Positions 1 through 5,630 of a stretch of DNA of 8,725 bases are shown one piece after another; position 1 is the stretch's first letter, and each line of letters begins with the position of its first letter. Source of the stretch: Alphaproteobacteria bacterium (GTDB lineage Bacteria; Pseudomonadota; Alphaproteobacteria; Rhodobacterales; Rhodobacteraceae); NCBI GenBank assembly GCA_024277955.1, contig JAJRUE010000328.1, positions 1 to 8,725 of the forward strand. Reading direction: 5' to 3'. The notes under the pieces were generated by a model. It was not told the origin of the DNA. It saw only the letters and a list, made by a program, of their open reading frames with translations, and did not search any database. The position numbers were made by a program, and so were the translations under genes.

Positions 1-33
1 AGCCTTACGTCGCGGCGCGACCCGCACCGCCCC

Positions 34-68
34 GGCTTCTTCTGTCCGAAAATATCCCCGCCGGAGGC
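34..68 (-). repeat. Dispersed repeat, copy A, downstream of exoD
   Basis: This copy lies just past the exoD stop codon and reads in the same direction. On the minus strand it runs GCCTCCGGCGGGGATATTT (68-50) and then through an AGAAGAAG-type tail to 34. Positions 34-57 are identical over 24 bases to 4218-4241 (copy C), and the 19-base GCCTCCGG part matches 4173-4191 (copy B). A short GC stem followed by ATATTTT resembles a weak intrinsic terminator. From memory, similar motifs are common at gene ends in Rhodobacterales. No gene is visible in positions 1-93. Confidence 0.6.
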
Positions 69-93
69 CCTGCCCCATCCAGCCCGCCAGCCC

Positions 94-684
94 TCAGGCC
101 CAGAGCGCCACCGCCGCCCACACCACCGTCCCGATCGCCGCATAGCCCAGCGCCATCACCACCCCGTCGCGCAAGAGCAACCCGAAGGCCAGCAACATCA
201 CCACCGCCGAAACCAGCGTCGGGATGCCCGGCACCAGCCCCGCCAGCGTCGCCAGCAGGCTGAGCGCCAGCATCGCGAGCCCCGCCAGCCGTTCTGCCAG
301 CGGCCCCTCTGCCAGCGCCCCCAACCTGCGCCCGGTGCGCGCGTCCAGCCAGCGCGCCGCCGGCAGCAGCCGCGCCAGCCCCCTGCCGATCAGCCGCCCC
401 GACAGACGCCAACGCGCCATCCAGCCCGGCAGCCAGACCCGCCGCCGGCCCAGCGCGATCTGCGCCGCGACAAAGGCCATCGCCAGCCCGATCAGCGCGT
501 TCGAGCCGGGAAAAAAGCCGAAGGGCATCAGCATCAGCAGCGTCGGCACCAGCATCACCGCCGGCAGCCCGCGGCTGTTCATCAGATCGAAAAGCCCGGC
601 AAGATCGAGATCCTGCCGGGCCGTGGCCTGTTGCAGCTGTACAAGCATGGCTTCCAGCGACGTGTCGCGCGCACCCGCCGTCAA
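94..684 (-). CDS. exoD: ExoD-family exopolysaccharide synthesis membrane protein
   Basis: This is a 196-residue integral membrane protein of the ExoD family (PF06055), named after a Sinorhizobium protein linked to exopolysaccharide production and alkali tolerance; its biochemical activity is not known. Family features visible are a soluble N-terminal stretch (about 1-38), a first hydrophobic block (about 39-78) containing LVPTLLMLMPFGFFPGSNAL, the basic turn GRRRVWLPGW (79-88), an amphipathic middle, and hydrophobic segments at about 134-172 and 175-196. The start chosen is a TTG at 684-682, which overlaps the upstream transporter stop as TTGA and has AGGG about 8 bases before it. This suggests translational coupling. 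An ATG at 648-646 (residue 13) is the alternative, with a weaker ribosome-binding site. A link to sulfur metabolism is not evident beyond co-transcription. Confidence 0.75.
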   Translation of the reverse strand: MTAGARDTSLEAMLVQLQQATARQDLDLAGLFDLMNSRGLPAVMLVPTLLMLMPFGFFPGSNALIGLAMAFVAAQIALGRRRVWLPGWMARWRLSGRLIGRGLARLLPAARWLDARTGRRLGALAEGPLAERLAGLAMLALSLLATLAGLVPGIPTLVSAVVMLLAFGLLLRDGVVMALGYAAIGTVVWAAVALWA

Positions 685-2507
685 GCGCCGGCCCTGCGCA
701 GCGGCGTGACATTGGCCGCAGCCCCGTCGCCCACCGCCGCGTCCCGGCCACCGCCTGCCCCTTGCCCAGGCCCCTGCCCGGCCCCGTGCCCGGCCAGCGC
801 CTGCCAGGCGGCATATTGCGACAAGAAGACTTCGCCGGTGAGTTCGTCCAGAAACTCGGTCTGCAGCAGCTTGTCCATCACCGGCCCCTTGACCTCGGAC
901 AGGTGCAGCTTGATGCCCATGTCGGCCAGCCGGCGGTTGATCGCCTCAAGGCTTTCCAGCGCCGAGGTATCGACCAGCGAAACCGCCGGGAACATCAGCA
1001 CCACATTGCGGATCTTGCAGCCGTCGGTGACCCGGTCCTGGATGTAGTCCTCCAGAAAGCGGGCATTGGCGAAATACAGGTTTTCGTCCACCCGCAGGGT
1101 CAGAAGCGTCGGATCGGTCACCACGTCATGGCGCAGGATGTTGCGGAAATGCTCGGTCCCCGGCACCAGCCCGACCTCGGCCACATGCGGGCGCGACGAC
1201 CGGTAAAGATAGAGGAGCAGCGAAATCCCGACCCCCGCCGAAACCCCGATCTCGACCCCAAGGGTCAGGGTCAGCAGGATGGTGGCGGTGACGGCGGCGA
1301 AATCGGCCTTGGAAAAGTTCCAGGTGCGCTTGAGAACCGAAAAATCCACCAGCGACAGCACCGCGACGATGATCGTGCCCGCCAGCGTCGCCTTGGGCAG
1401 GAAGAACAGCAGCGGCGTGAGGAAAAACGCGGCGATCGCGATGCCGATGGCGGTAAAGGCCCCGGCGGCGGGGGTTTCGGCGCCGGCGTCAAAGTTCACC
1501 ACCGAACGCGAGAACCCGCCGGTCACAGGAAAGCCTCCGGACACGGCGGCCGCGACATTGGCCGCGCCCAGACCCACCAGTTCCTGATCCGGGTCGATCC
1601 GCTGACGGCGCTTGGCGGCCAGGGTCTGGGCCACCGAAATGCTTTCGACGAAACCGATGATCGAAATCAGGATCGCCGGGCCGATCAGCTGCGACCACAT
1701 CTCGAGGTCAAAGGCCGGCAGGGTCGGCGACGGCAGGCCGGTGGGGATGTCGCCGACGATGCGCACGCCCTTGTCCTGCAGGCCAAAGGCCCAGGCCGCC
1801 AGCGTGGTGACGACGATGGCCGCGATCGGGCCGGTCTTGGCCAGCAGATCGGCAGCGCGCGGACGCAGCCCGGTTTTCAGCAGCAAGGGCTTGAGCCCCT
1901 TGCGCACCCAGAACAGAAAGGCCACGGTAAAGACGCCGATCGCCACCGCGTAATAGTTGGTCTCGGGCAGTTTTTCCCACAGGCTTTCCACCATCCCGAC
2001 CAGCGTGTGCCCCGACGCGCTGACCCCCAGGAGGTGTTTCAGTTGCGACGTGGCGATCAGGATGCCCGACGCGGTGATGAAGCCGGCGATCACCGGGTGC
2101 GACAGGAAATTCGCGAGGAACCCCAGCCGGAACACCCCCATCGCCAGCAGCACCGCCCCGGACAGAAACGCCAGCACCACCGCCGCGGCGGCGATCTGCG
2201 CGGTGTCGGTCAACCCCAGGTTGCCCACCGCCGCCGCCGTCATCAGCGACACCACCGCCACCGGCCCCACCGCCAGCGCCCGCGAGGTACCGAAGATGCC
2301 ATAGGCGATCAGCGGCAGGATCGACGCATAAAGCCCCATTTCCGGCGGCAAGCCGGCCAGCAGCGCATAGGCAAGCGACTGCGGGATCAGCATGATCGTG
2401 ACGATCGCCGCCGCCACCATGTCGCTGGTCAGCGTGTCGCGGTCGTACCGCCGGCCCCAGTCGAGAATCGGTAGATACCGGCCCAGCCGGTTTGCAGCGC
2501 GTTTCAT
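681..2507 (-). CDS. SulP-family anion transporter with C-terminal STAS domain
   Basis: This is a 608-residue inner-membrane transporter of the SulP/SLC26 family. The family moves sulfate, bicarbonate or related anions, and substrate cannot be read from sequence. The N-terminal membrane domain begins near residue 28 and carries the family signatures PQSLAYALLAGLPPEMGLY (42-60) and SRALAVGPVAVVSL (75-88); hydrophobic segments continue to about 430. A cytoplasmic STAS domain follows at about 468-560 and includes SLVDTSALESLEAI. The last 37 residues are a Gly/Ala/Gln-rich tail of low complexity. The ATG at 2507 has AAAGGA 8 bases upstream. The gene follows the DUF442 gene after about 124 bp and overlaps exoD by 4 bp. 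Its position behind a probable persulfide dioxygenase fits export or import of sulfite, sulfate or thiosulfate, but that is inference. Confidence 0.92.
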   Translation of the reverse strand: MKRAANRLGRYLPILDWGRRYDRDTLTSDMVAAAIVTIMLIPQSLAYALLAGLPPEMGLYASILPLIAYGIFGTSRALAVGPVAVVSLMTAAAVGNLGLTDTAQIAAAAVVLAFLSGAVLLAMGVFRLGFLANFLSHPVIAGFITASGILIATSQLKHLLGVSASGHTLVGMVESLWEKLPETNYYAVAIGVFTVAFLFWVRKGLKPLLLKTGLRPRAADLLAKTGPIAAIVVTTLAAWAFGLQDKGVRIVGDIPTGLPSPTLPAFDLEMWSQLIGPAILISIIGFVESISVAQTLAAKRRQRIDPDQELVGLGAANVAAAVSGGFPVTGGFSRSVVNFDAGAETPAAGAFTAIGIAIAAFFLTPLLFFLPKATLAGTIIVAVLSLVDFSVLKRTWNFSKADFAAVTATILLTLTLGVEIGVSAGVGISLLLYLYRSSRPHVAEVGLVPGTEHFRNILRHDVVTDPTLLTLRVDENLYFANARFLEDYIQDRVTDGCKIRNVVLMFPAVSLVDTSALESLEAINRRLADMGIKLHLSEVKGPVMDKLLQTEFLDELTGEVFLSQYAAWQALAGHGAGQGPGQGAGGGRDAAVGDGAAANVTPLRRAGA

Positions 2508-2532
2508 CGGGAAAGTCCTTTGGTCGTGCCGC

Positions 2533-2554
2533 CCCCGGCCAGTCTGGACCGGGG
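2533..2554 (-). other. GC-rich hairpin in the DUF442-SulP intergenic gap
   Basis: The arms CCCCGG (2533-2538) and CCGGGG (2549-2554) pair perfectly and are extended by an inner CCA/TGG with one bulged A. No T-tract follows on either strand, so it is not a standard intrinsic terminator. It lies 26 bases before the SulP start and could be a leader structure or an mRNA-stability element. A weak promoter-like pair, TTGAAA and CAGACT with 17 bp between, lies across it on the minus strand and is not convincing. Confidence 0.35.
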
Positions 2555-2603
2555 CGCGGCGATTTTCAATTCCTGTGGCCGGGGCGCGCTGGATGCGCGT
2601 GCA

Positions 2604-2645
2604 TCAGGCCGCCCCGTTCAGGCCGCCACGTTCAGGCCGCCCGGG
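2604..2645 (-). repeat. Three tandem 14-bp repeats across the DUF442 stop codon
   Basis: On the plus strand TCAGGCCGCC begins at 2604, 2618 and 2632, giving a 14-bp period, with CCGT, ACGT and CGGG as the variable tails. Because 14 is not a multiple of 3, the minus-strand TGA in each unit falls in a different frame, so all three frames are closed within 31 bp. The unit at 2632 supplies the actual stop of the DUF442 gene. Confidence 0.75.
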
Positions 2646-2970
2646 CCGAGGTATTGGAATACATCGACGCCGAACGCGCCCCCGAGCGGCAATAGCCAAG
2701 CACCGGCTTGGGCAGGCTGGCCAGCGCCTCGGCAAAGGCGGCGTGGTCGGCAGGGGTGACGCGGCCGTGGGTGATCGGCACATAGCGCGCCTCGATCCCG
2801 ACCATGGCGGCGGCGGCCTTGACGGTGCCGAAATCCGGCTGGCCCCATTCTTCGTTGTCGGGGCGGTTGCAGATGATCGCCTTGATCCCGCGCGCGGCAA
2901 GTTCGCGCATGTTTTCCGGGTGCACCTGGCCGGAGATGTGGAAATCGGGCCCGATCTGTTGAATTTGCAT
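2632..2970 (-). CDS. DUF442 (TIGR01244) sulfurtransferase-like protein
   Basis: This 112-residue cytoplasmic protein belongs to the DUF442/TIGR01244 family, which has a protein-phosphatase-like fold. It contains the opening QIGPDFHISGQVHPENM, the segment AIICNRPDNEEWGQP (31-45), and the nucleophile loop GYCRSGARS (92-100) with Cys94. That loop resembles the rhodanese CRxGxR loop. In Blh proteins of Xylella and Agrobacterium the same domain is fused in front of a persulfide-dioxygenase metallo-hydrolase and is reported to act on sulfane sulfur; here it is a separate gene behind a metallo-hydrolase. The ATG at 2970 is preferred because AAGG lies 9 bases before it. An ATG at 2976 is only 3 bases from AAGG but would add just two residues. 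The C-terminus after the loop is short (12 residues) and ends inside a tandem repeat. Transfer of sulfur to or from the neighbour is inference. Confidence 0.85.
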   Translation of the reverse strand: MQIQQIGPDFHISGQVHPENMRELAARGIKAIICNRPDNEEWGQPDFGTVKAAAAMVGIEARYVPITHGRVTPADHAAFAEALASLPKPVLGYCRSGARSASMYSNTSARAA

Positions 2971-3023
2971 CGTCATTTACCTTGCATTCTCAGTTGGTTG
3001 TGGTTGGTTTTTCAGGTTCTGGC

Positions 3024-3911
3024 TTACAGCTTGTTCAGCGGAACCTTCAGCATCCGGGTGCCGCTGTCATCGGGCTCGGGCAAATGGCCGGCGCGCATGT
3101 TGACCTGGATCGACGGGATGATCAGCCGCGGCATCGCCAGCTGGGCGTCGCGTTCGGTGCGGAACTTGATGAAGTCCTCGCGGGTCTTGCCCTTGCCGAC
3201 GTGGATGTTGTGCTCTTTTTCCTCGGCCACGGTGGTTTCCCACTGGATATCGCGCCCGTTCGGACCGTAGTCGTGGCACATGAACAGCCGGGTTTCGTCG
3301 GGCAGCGCCAGGATCCGCTGGATGCTGTCGTAGAGCTGGCCGGCATCGCCGCCGGGGAAGTCGGCGCGCGCCGAGCCGCCGTCGGGCATGAACAGCGTGT
3401 CGCCGACAAAGGCGGCATCGCCCACCACATGGGTCATGCAGGCCGGGGTGTGGCCGGGGGTGTGCAGCGTGGTGACCTCCATCGAGCCGATCTTGTAGGT
3501 GTCGCCATCCTCAAAGAGCGCGTCGAACTGGCTGCCGTCACGCTGAAACTCGGTGCCTTCGTTGAAGACCTTGCCGAACACGTCCTGCACGATGGTGATA
3601 TTGGCGCCGACGCCGATCTTGCCGCCCAGCTTTTCCTGGATGTAGGGCGCGGCCGACAGGTGGTCGGCATGGACGTGGGTTTCGATCAGCCATTCCAGCT
3701 TGAGATCGTTTTCGCGGATGTAGTCGATGATCCGGTCGGCGTGATCATAGGTGATGCGCCCGGCGGCATAGTCGATGTCCATCACCGAATCGATCACCGC
3801 ACAGGCGTTCGTTTCCGGGTCCTTCACCACGTAGCTGATGGTGTTGGTGTCCTCGTCGAAGAAGGCTTCGACATCGGGTTTCACATTGGTTTCAGTCGCA
3901 TAGTCACGCAT
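3024..3911 (-). CDS. ETHE1-like MBL-fold metallo-hydrolase, probable persulfide dioxygenase
   Basis: This 295-residue cytoplasmic metallo-beta-lactamase-fold protein most resembles the C-terminal half of Blh and the ETHE1-type persulfide dioxygenases, which oxidise glutathione persulfide to sulfite using iron. The metal ligands are visible in order: THVHADH (H79, H81, D83, H84), TPGHT (H154), VGDTLF (D171) and MCHDYG (H213). The C-terminal part with PRLIIPSIQVNMRAGHLPEP is typical of the Blh type. The start at 3911 is chosen because AAGGAA lies 7 bases upstream. An in-frame ATG at 3929 lacks a ribosome-binding site, and the open frame to 4094 runs through a structured non-coding leader. The DUF442 gene follows after 53 bp with no terminator seen, so the two are probably one operon with SulP. 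Substrate is inferred from family and context. Confidence 0.88.
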   Translation of the reverse strand: MRDYATETNVKPDVEAFFDEDTNTISYVVKDPETNACAVIDSVMDIDYAAGRITYDHADRIIDYIRENDLKLEWLIETHVHADHLSAAPYIQEKLGGKIGVGANITIVQDVFGKVFNEGTEFQRDGSQFDALFEDGDTYKIGSMEVTTLHTPGHTPACMTHVVGDAAFVGDTLFMPDGGSARADFPGGDAGQLYDSIQRILALPDETRLFMCHDYGPNGRDIQWETTVAEEKEHNIHVGKGKTREDFIKFRTERDAQLAMPRLIIPSIQVNMRAGHLPEPDDSGTRMLKVPLNKL

Positions 3912-3940
3912 CTTCAGGTTCCTTTTCATGGGCGAGCCGG

Positions 3941-3984
3941 AAAAAACCTGGCGCCCCGGTGCGGACCCCTTTTTTCGGGGGCCG
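3941..3984 (-). promoter_or_regulatory. Folded leader of the metallo-hydrolase gene (possible attenuator)
   Basis: On the minus strand two hairpins lie directly one after the other upstream of the ribosome-binding site. The first (3984-3962) pairs CGG/CCG and CCCC/GGGG around an A-rich loop, with one mismatch. The second (3960-3946) pairs ACCGGG with CCAGGT, with one G.A mismatch and loop GCG, and is followed immediately by T residues to 3941. The second looks like a weak intrinsic terminator inside the leader. Its function is inferred only. Confidence 0.3.
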
Positions 3985-4061
3985 TTCGTGGCGTGGCGGT
4001 CATTTCCGAAAATAGACGTTCGCGCGTCCGCTCTCGGTCGGTTGAAGGATAGATAGGACAG

Positions 4062-4090
4062 GATATGGGGTGCGTCGGTGAGAATGTCAC
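4062..4090 (-). promoter_or_regulatory. Weak promoter candidate with GTGA-N5-TCAC dyad
   Basis: Minus-strand GTGACA (4090-4085) and CATATC (4067-4062) are 17 bp apart, a poor to fair sigma70 match. A perfect GTGA-GAATG-TCAC inverted repeat covers 4078-4090 and so overlaps the -35 hexamer. It recalls a Crp half-site pair (TGTGA-N6-TCACA) but has a 5-bp spacer. If used, the leader before the metallo-hydrolase start would be about 140 nt. Confidence 0.25.
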
Positions 4091-4108
4091 ACAAGTCGCA
4101 AGTTTTTG

Positions 4109-4132
4109 AAAACGGCGGCGCCTGCCGGCGCC
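4109..4132 (-). terminator. Terminator-like hairpin
   Basis: On the minus strand GGCGCC-GGCA-GGCGCC (4132-4117) forms a 6-bp stem, followed after four bases by TTTT (4112-4109). The gap between stem and T-run makes it a weak intrinsic terminator. It would separate read-through from the regulator gene from the metallo-hydrolase transcript. Confidence 0.35.
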
Positions 4133-4172
4133 ATTTCCTTGCATTTTGCGCCCCGCTGGCGCGGGCCGCGGT

Positions 4173-4208
4173 GCCTCCGGCGGGGATATTTGAAAAAAGA
4201 AGAAGAAG
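4173..4208 (+). repeat. Dispersed repeat, copy B
   Basis: On the plus strand this reads GCCTCCGGCGGGGATATTT (4173-4191), then a run of A and AGAAGAAG. The first 19 bases equal the minus-strand sequence of copy A at 68-50. It faces copy C: GGATATTT (4184-4191) pairs with AAATATCC (4234-4241), and AGAAGAAG (4201-4208) pairs with CTTCTTCT (4220-4227). No plus-strand gene ends before it, so its orientation is unexplained. Confidence 0.6.
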
Positions 4209-4217
4209 AAAGCAGGT

Positions 4218-4241
4218 GGCTTCTTCTGTCCGAAAATATCC
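4218..4241 (-). repeat. Dispersed repeat, copy C
   Basis: This stretch is identical over 24 bases to positions 34-57 (copy A) and has the same orientation relative to the gene that precedes it, here the Crp/Fnr regulator about 58 bp upstream. Unlike A and B it lacks the GCCTCCGGCG part, which is replaced by CACCCCCGA. It forms an interrupted inverted repeat with copy B. Confidence 0.6.
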
Positions 4242-4252
4242 TCGGGGGTGAA

Positions 4253-4288
4253 TGCGCCGGATGGCGCAGAGGGGGCGAACAGCCCCCT
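4253..4288 (-). terminator. Two consecutive stem-loops after the Crp/Fnr gene
   Basis: On the minus strand, 10 bases beyond the regulator stop codon, a perfect 7-bp stem AGGGGGC/GCCCCCT with a 5-base loop (4288-4270) is followed by a perfect 6-bp stem TGCGCC/GGCGCA with a 4-base loop (4268-4253). There is no adjacent T-run; ATATTTT of repeat copy C comes 11-17 bases later. They probably mark the transcript 3' end, with termination efficiency uncertain. Confidence 0.5.
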
Positions 4289-4298
4289 GGAACAGGGA

Positions 4299-4958
4299 CT
4301 AAACCGTCACCACCAGACCGCGCAGCGCCTTTTCGTCGAGGATCTTCACCGCACCGCGCGACAGTTCCACCCAGCCCCGGCGCTGGAATTCCTGCAACTG
4401 GCGCGACACCACTTCGCGCGCCGTGCCCAGTTCCGCCGCCAGCTGCTGGTGGGTCGCCCGCAGGCAGCCCTTGTCGTCCATGAGATCCAGAAGCTTTTGC
4501 GCCAGGCGGATGTCGACGCGCCGGAAGGCCAGTTCGTCGATCACATAGAACAGGTCGGTGATACGGCGCGAATAGCTTTTGAACACAAACTCGCGGAATT
4601 CCGGCGAGGTGGCGATCAGGTCGTCGAACACCATCCGCGGGATCGCGGCGGCGCGCACGTCGGTTTCGGCGATGCCTTCGGCCGAGTGGTCGTCATAGGC
4701 CAGCAGCGTCGCCGTGGTCAGCACGCAGCTTTCGCCCGCCTGCACGCGGTAGAGCACGATCTCGCGCCCGCCCGGTGAGTGCTGTTGCACGCGCACGGTG
4801 CCGTCCAGCAGCAGCAACAGGTTTTCTGGAGACGCGCCGCGGCCAAACACCACCGAACCCTTTTTCAGGGTGATGATCCGGCTTTGCGAGGTCAGCTTGC
4901 GTTTCAGGCGGTCTTCGAGGCGGTTCAGCCCGTCGAAACGTGAAATCCAGTCTTGCAT
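4299..4958 (-). CDS. Crp/Fnr-family transcriptional regulator
   Basis: This 219-residue regulator has an N-terminal cyclic-nucleotide-binding-like sensor barrel (about 15-130, including LKKGSVVFGRGASPENLLLL and the RVQAGESCVL turn), a long dimer helix (about 125-150), and a C-terminal winged helix-turn-helix. In that last domain ATHQQLAAELGTAREVVSRQ (168-187) supplies the recognition helix. It lacks the N-terminal cysteine cluster of FNR, so an iron-sulfur oxygen sensor of FNR type is unlikely. The only cysteines are C78 in the barrel and C165 just before the helix-turn-helix. The ATG at 4958 is chosen because AAGGAG sits 5 bases upstream; the open frame upstream to 5138 is the shadow of the DUF302 gene. 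It lies 47 bp behind the DUF302 gene and probably shares its transcript. The neighbourhood suggests control of sulfur genes, but its ligand and targets are not known. Confidence 0.9.
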   Translation of the reverse strand: MQDWISRFDGLNRLEDRLKRKLTSQSRIITLKKGSVVFGRGASPENLLLLLDGTVRVQQHSPGGREIVLYRVQAGESCVLTTATLLAYDDHSAEGIAETDVRAAAIPRMVFDDLIATSPEFREFVFKSYSRRITDLFYVIDELAFRRVDIRLAQKLLDLMDDKGCLRATHQQLAAELGTAREVVSRQLQEFQRRGWVELSRGAVKILDEKALRGLVVTV

Positions 4959-4963
4959 CGGTG

Positions 4964-4999
4964 CTCCTTGCCCTGCCCTGCCAGGCGGCCGGGGCAAGG
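4964..4999 (-). promoter_or_regulatory. Hairpin overlapping the Crp/Fnr ribosome-binding site
   Basis: On the minus strand CCTTGCCC (4999-4992) pairs perfectly with GGGCAAGG (4973-4966) around an 18-base loop that has some internal GCC/GGC pairing. The last four bases of the 3' arm belong to AAGGAG (4969-4964), the ribosome-binding site used by the regulator gene. The hairpin occupies nearly the whole gap between the two genes and could limit translation unless ribosomes leaving the upstream gene open it. Confidence 0.45.
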
Positions 5000-5005
5000 G
5001 TGTTC

Positions 5006-5449
5006 CTACTGCTCCGCCGCCGCGCGCGCAATGCTGTCCAGCAGCGCCTGCACTTCCTGCATCTCGCCCGGCGGGAAATTGCGATAGCCGATTTCCACCT
5101 TGCCGTCGCGGTCGGTGACGAAAATCCCGTAGGGGCAATAGGCGATGTTGTCGGGATTGATCTCCATCACCTTGCGCGAGAGCACCGCCGAGCAGAACAG
5201 GTAGACATCCGCCGCGTCGAACAGCTTGACGTTGCTGCCCACATCCGCCGCCGTGCGCGCCAGCATCTCGCCGGAATGCGCGAGGTAGTCGATCACCAGG
5301 CCCTTGCCGATGATTTCGCTTTCAAGCGCAAAGGTGGCGTCGTCGAAGCTGCCGTCAAAGCTGTATTTGGTGATGCCCTGCGCCGCCAGGGGCGAGGCTA
5401 GCAATGCAGCGCCCAGCGCCGCGGTGAACAATGCGATGATCCGGTGCAT
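5006..5449 (-). CDS. Secreted DUF302 family protein
   Basis: This 147-residue protein has a Sec-type signal peptide (MHRIIALFTAALGAALLASP, cleavage near A23/Q24), followed by a single DUF302 domain (PF03625) at about 28-140. The conserved family segments are YSFDGSFDDATFALESEI, LFDAADVYLFCSAVLS with C86, and NPDNIAYCPYGIFV with C105. The family's biochemical role is not established. Members are often found beside sulfur-oxidation and heavy-metal genes, from memory. The ATG at 5449 is used; a TTG at 5461 overlaps the AAGGA and would spoil it. A G-rich run and AAGGA lie upstream. The gene has its own promoter candidate behind the soxF terminator and is followed after 47 bp by the Crp/Fnr regulator. 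The two cysteines in the exported domain could bind sulfur, metal or haem, but this is conjecture. Confidence 0.85.
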   Translation of the reverse strand: MHRIIALFTAALGAALLASPLAAQGITKYSFDGSFDDATFALESEIIGKGLVIDYLAHSGEMLARTAADVGSNVKLFDAADVYLFCSAVLSRKVMEINPDNIAYCPYGIFVTDRDGKVEIGYRNFPPGEMQEVQALLDSIARAAAEQ

Positions 5450-5484
5450 GGACCCCCCCAATCCTTGTTTTCATGGCTGATCCG

Positions 5485-5513
5485 ATTAGGCGGCATGGGG
5501 CGTGCAAAGTCAA
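5485..5513 (-). promoter_or_regulatory. Sigma70-like promoter for the DUF302-Crp/Fnr pair
   Basis: Minus-strand TTGACT (5513-5508) and CCTAAT (5490-5485) are separated by exactly 17 bp, matching the -35 consensus at 5 of 6 and the -10 at 4 of 6 positions. Predicted initiation near 5478 leaves a leader of about 29 nt before the DUF302 ATG. It sits directly downstream of a terminator, which supports a separate transcription unit. Confidence 0.5.
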
Positions 5514-5525
5514 TTCGCCAAAGGG

Positions 5526-5551
5526 AAAAGCCCCGGCATCGCACCCGGGGC
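5526..5551 (-). terminator. Intrinsic terminator after soxF
   Basis: On the minus strand GCCCCGG (5551-5545) pairs perfectly with CCGGGGC (5536-5530) around an 8-base loop, followed at once by TTTT (5529-5526). It lies about 80 bases past the soxF stop codon and is the clearest intrinsic terminator in the window. The stretch between contains two GCGGCCGC octamers (5565-5572 and 5582-5589) around a run of C. Confidence 0.7.
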
Positions 5552-5630
5552 AGCGCGACGGGCGGCGGCCGCCCCCCCCGGGCGGCCGCATGCCCTCTGT
5601 TCGGAACTGCGGCGGATCTGATCAGGGACC

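Noticed and set aside
762..2474. Long plus-strand open frame opposite the transporter gene
   Set aside because: It is the antisense shadow of SulP in GC-rich DNA; the translation is low-complexity (Arg, Gln, Gly, His) and matches no family, while the minus-strand frame is a clear SulP protein.
3912..4094. N-terminal extension of the metallo-hydrolase to 4094
   Set aside because: The extra 61 residues cover hairpins and a promoter-like region, have no family similarity and no ribosome-binding site; AAGGAA fits the ATG at 3911.
4959..5138. N-terminal extension of the Crp/Fnr regulator to 5138
   Set aside because: This frame overlaps the end of the DUF302 gene out of frame and is Arg/Gly/Ala rich; the ATG at 4958 has an excellent AAGGAG.
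5513..5528. Near match to the BigR/SqrR-type box ATTC-N8-GAAT over the DUF302 promoter
   Set aside because: The sequence is ATTC-N8-GAAA, one base off, asymmetric, and partly inside the terminator T-run; a chance match is likely, and I found no full match in the other gaps.
5565..5589. Two GCGGCCGC octamers flanking a C-rich run
   Set aside because: Each is self-complementary and could mimic a repeat or site, but with this base composition chance is sufficient and no gene or mobile element is attached.
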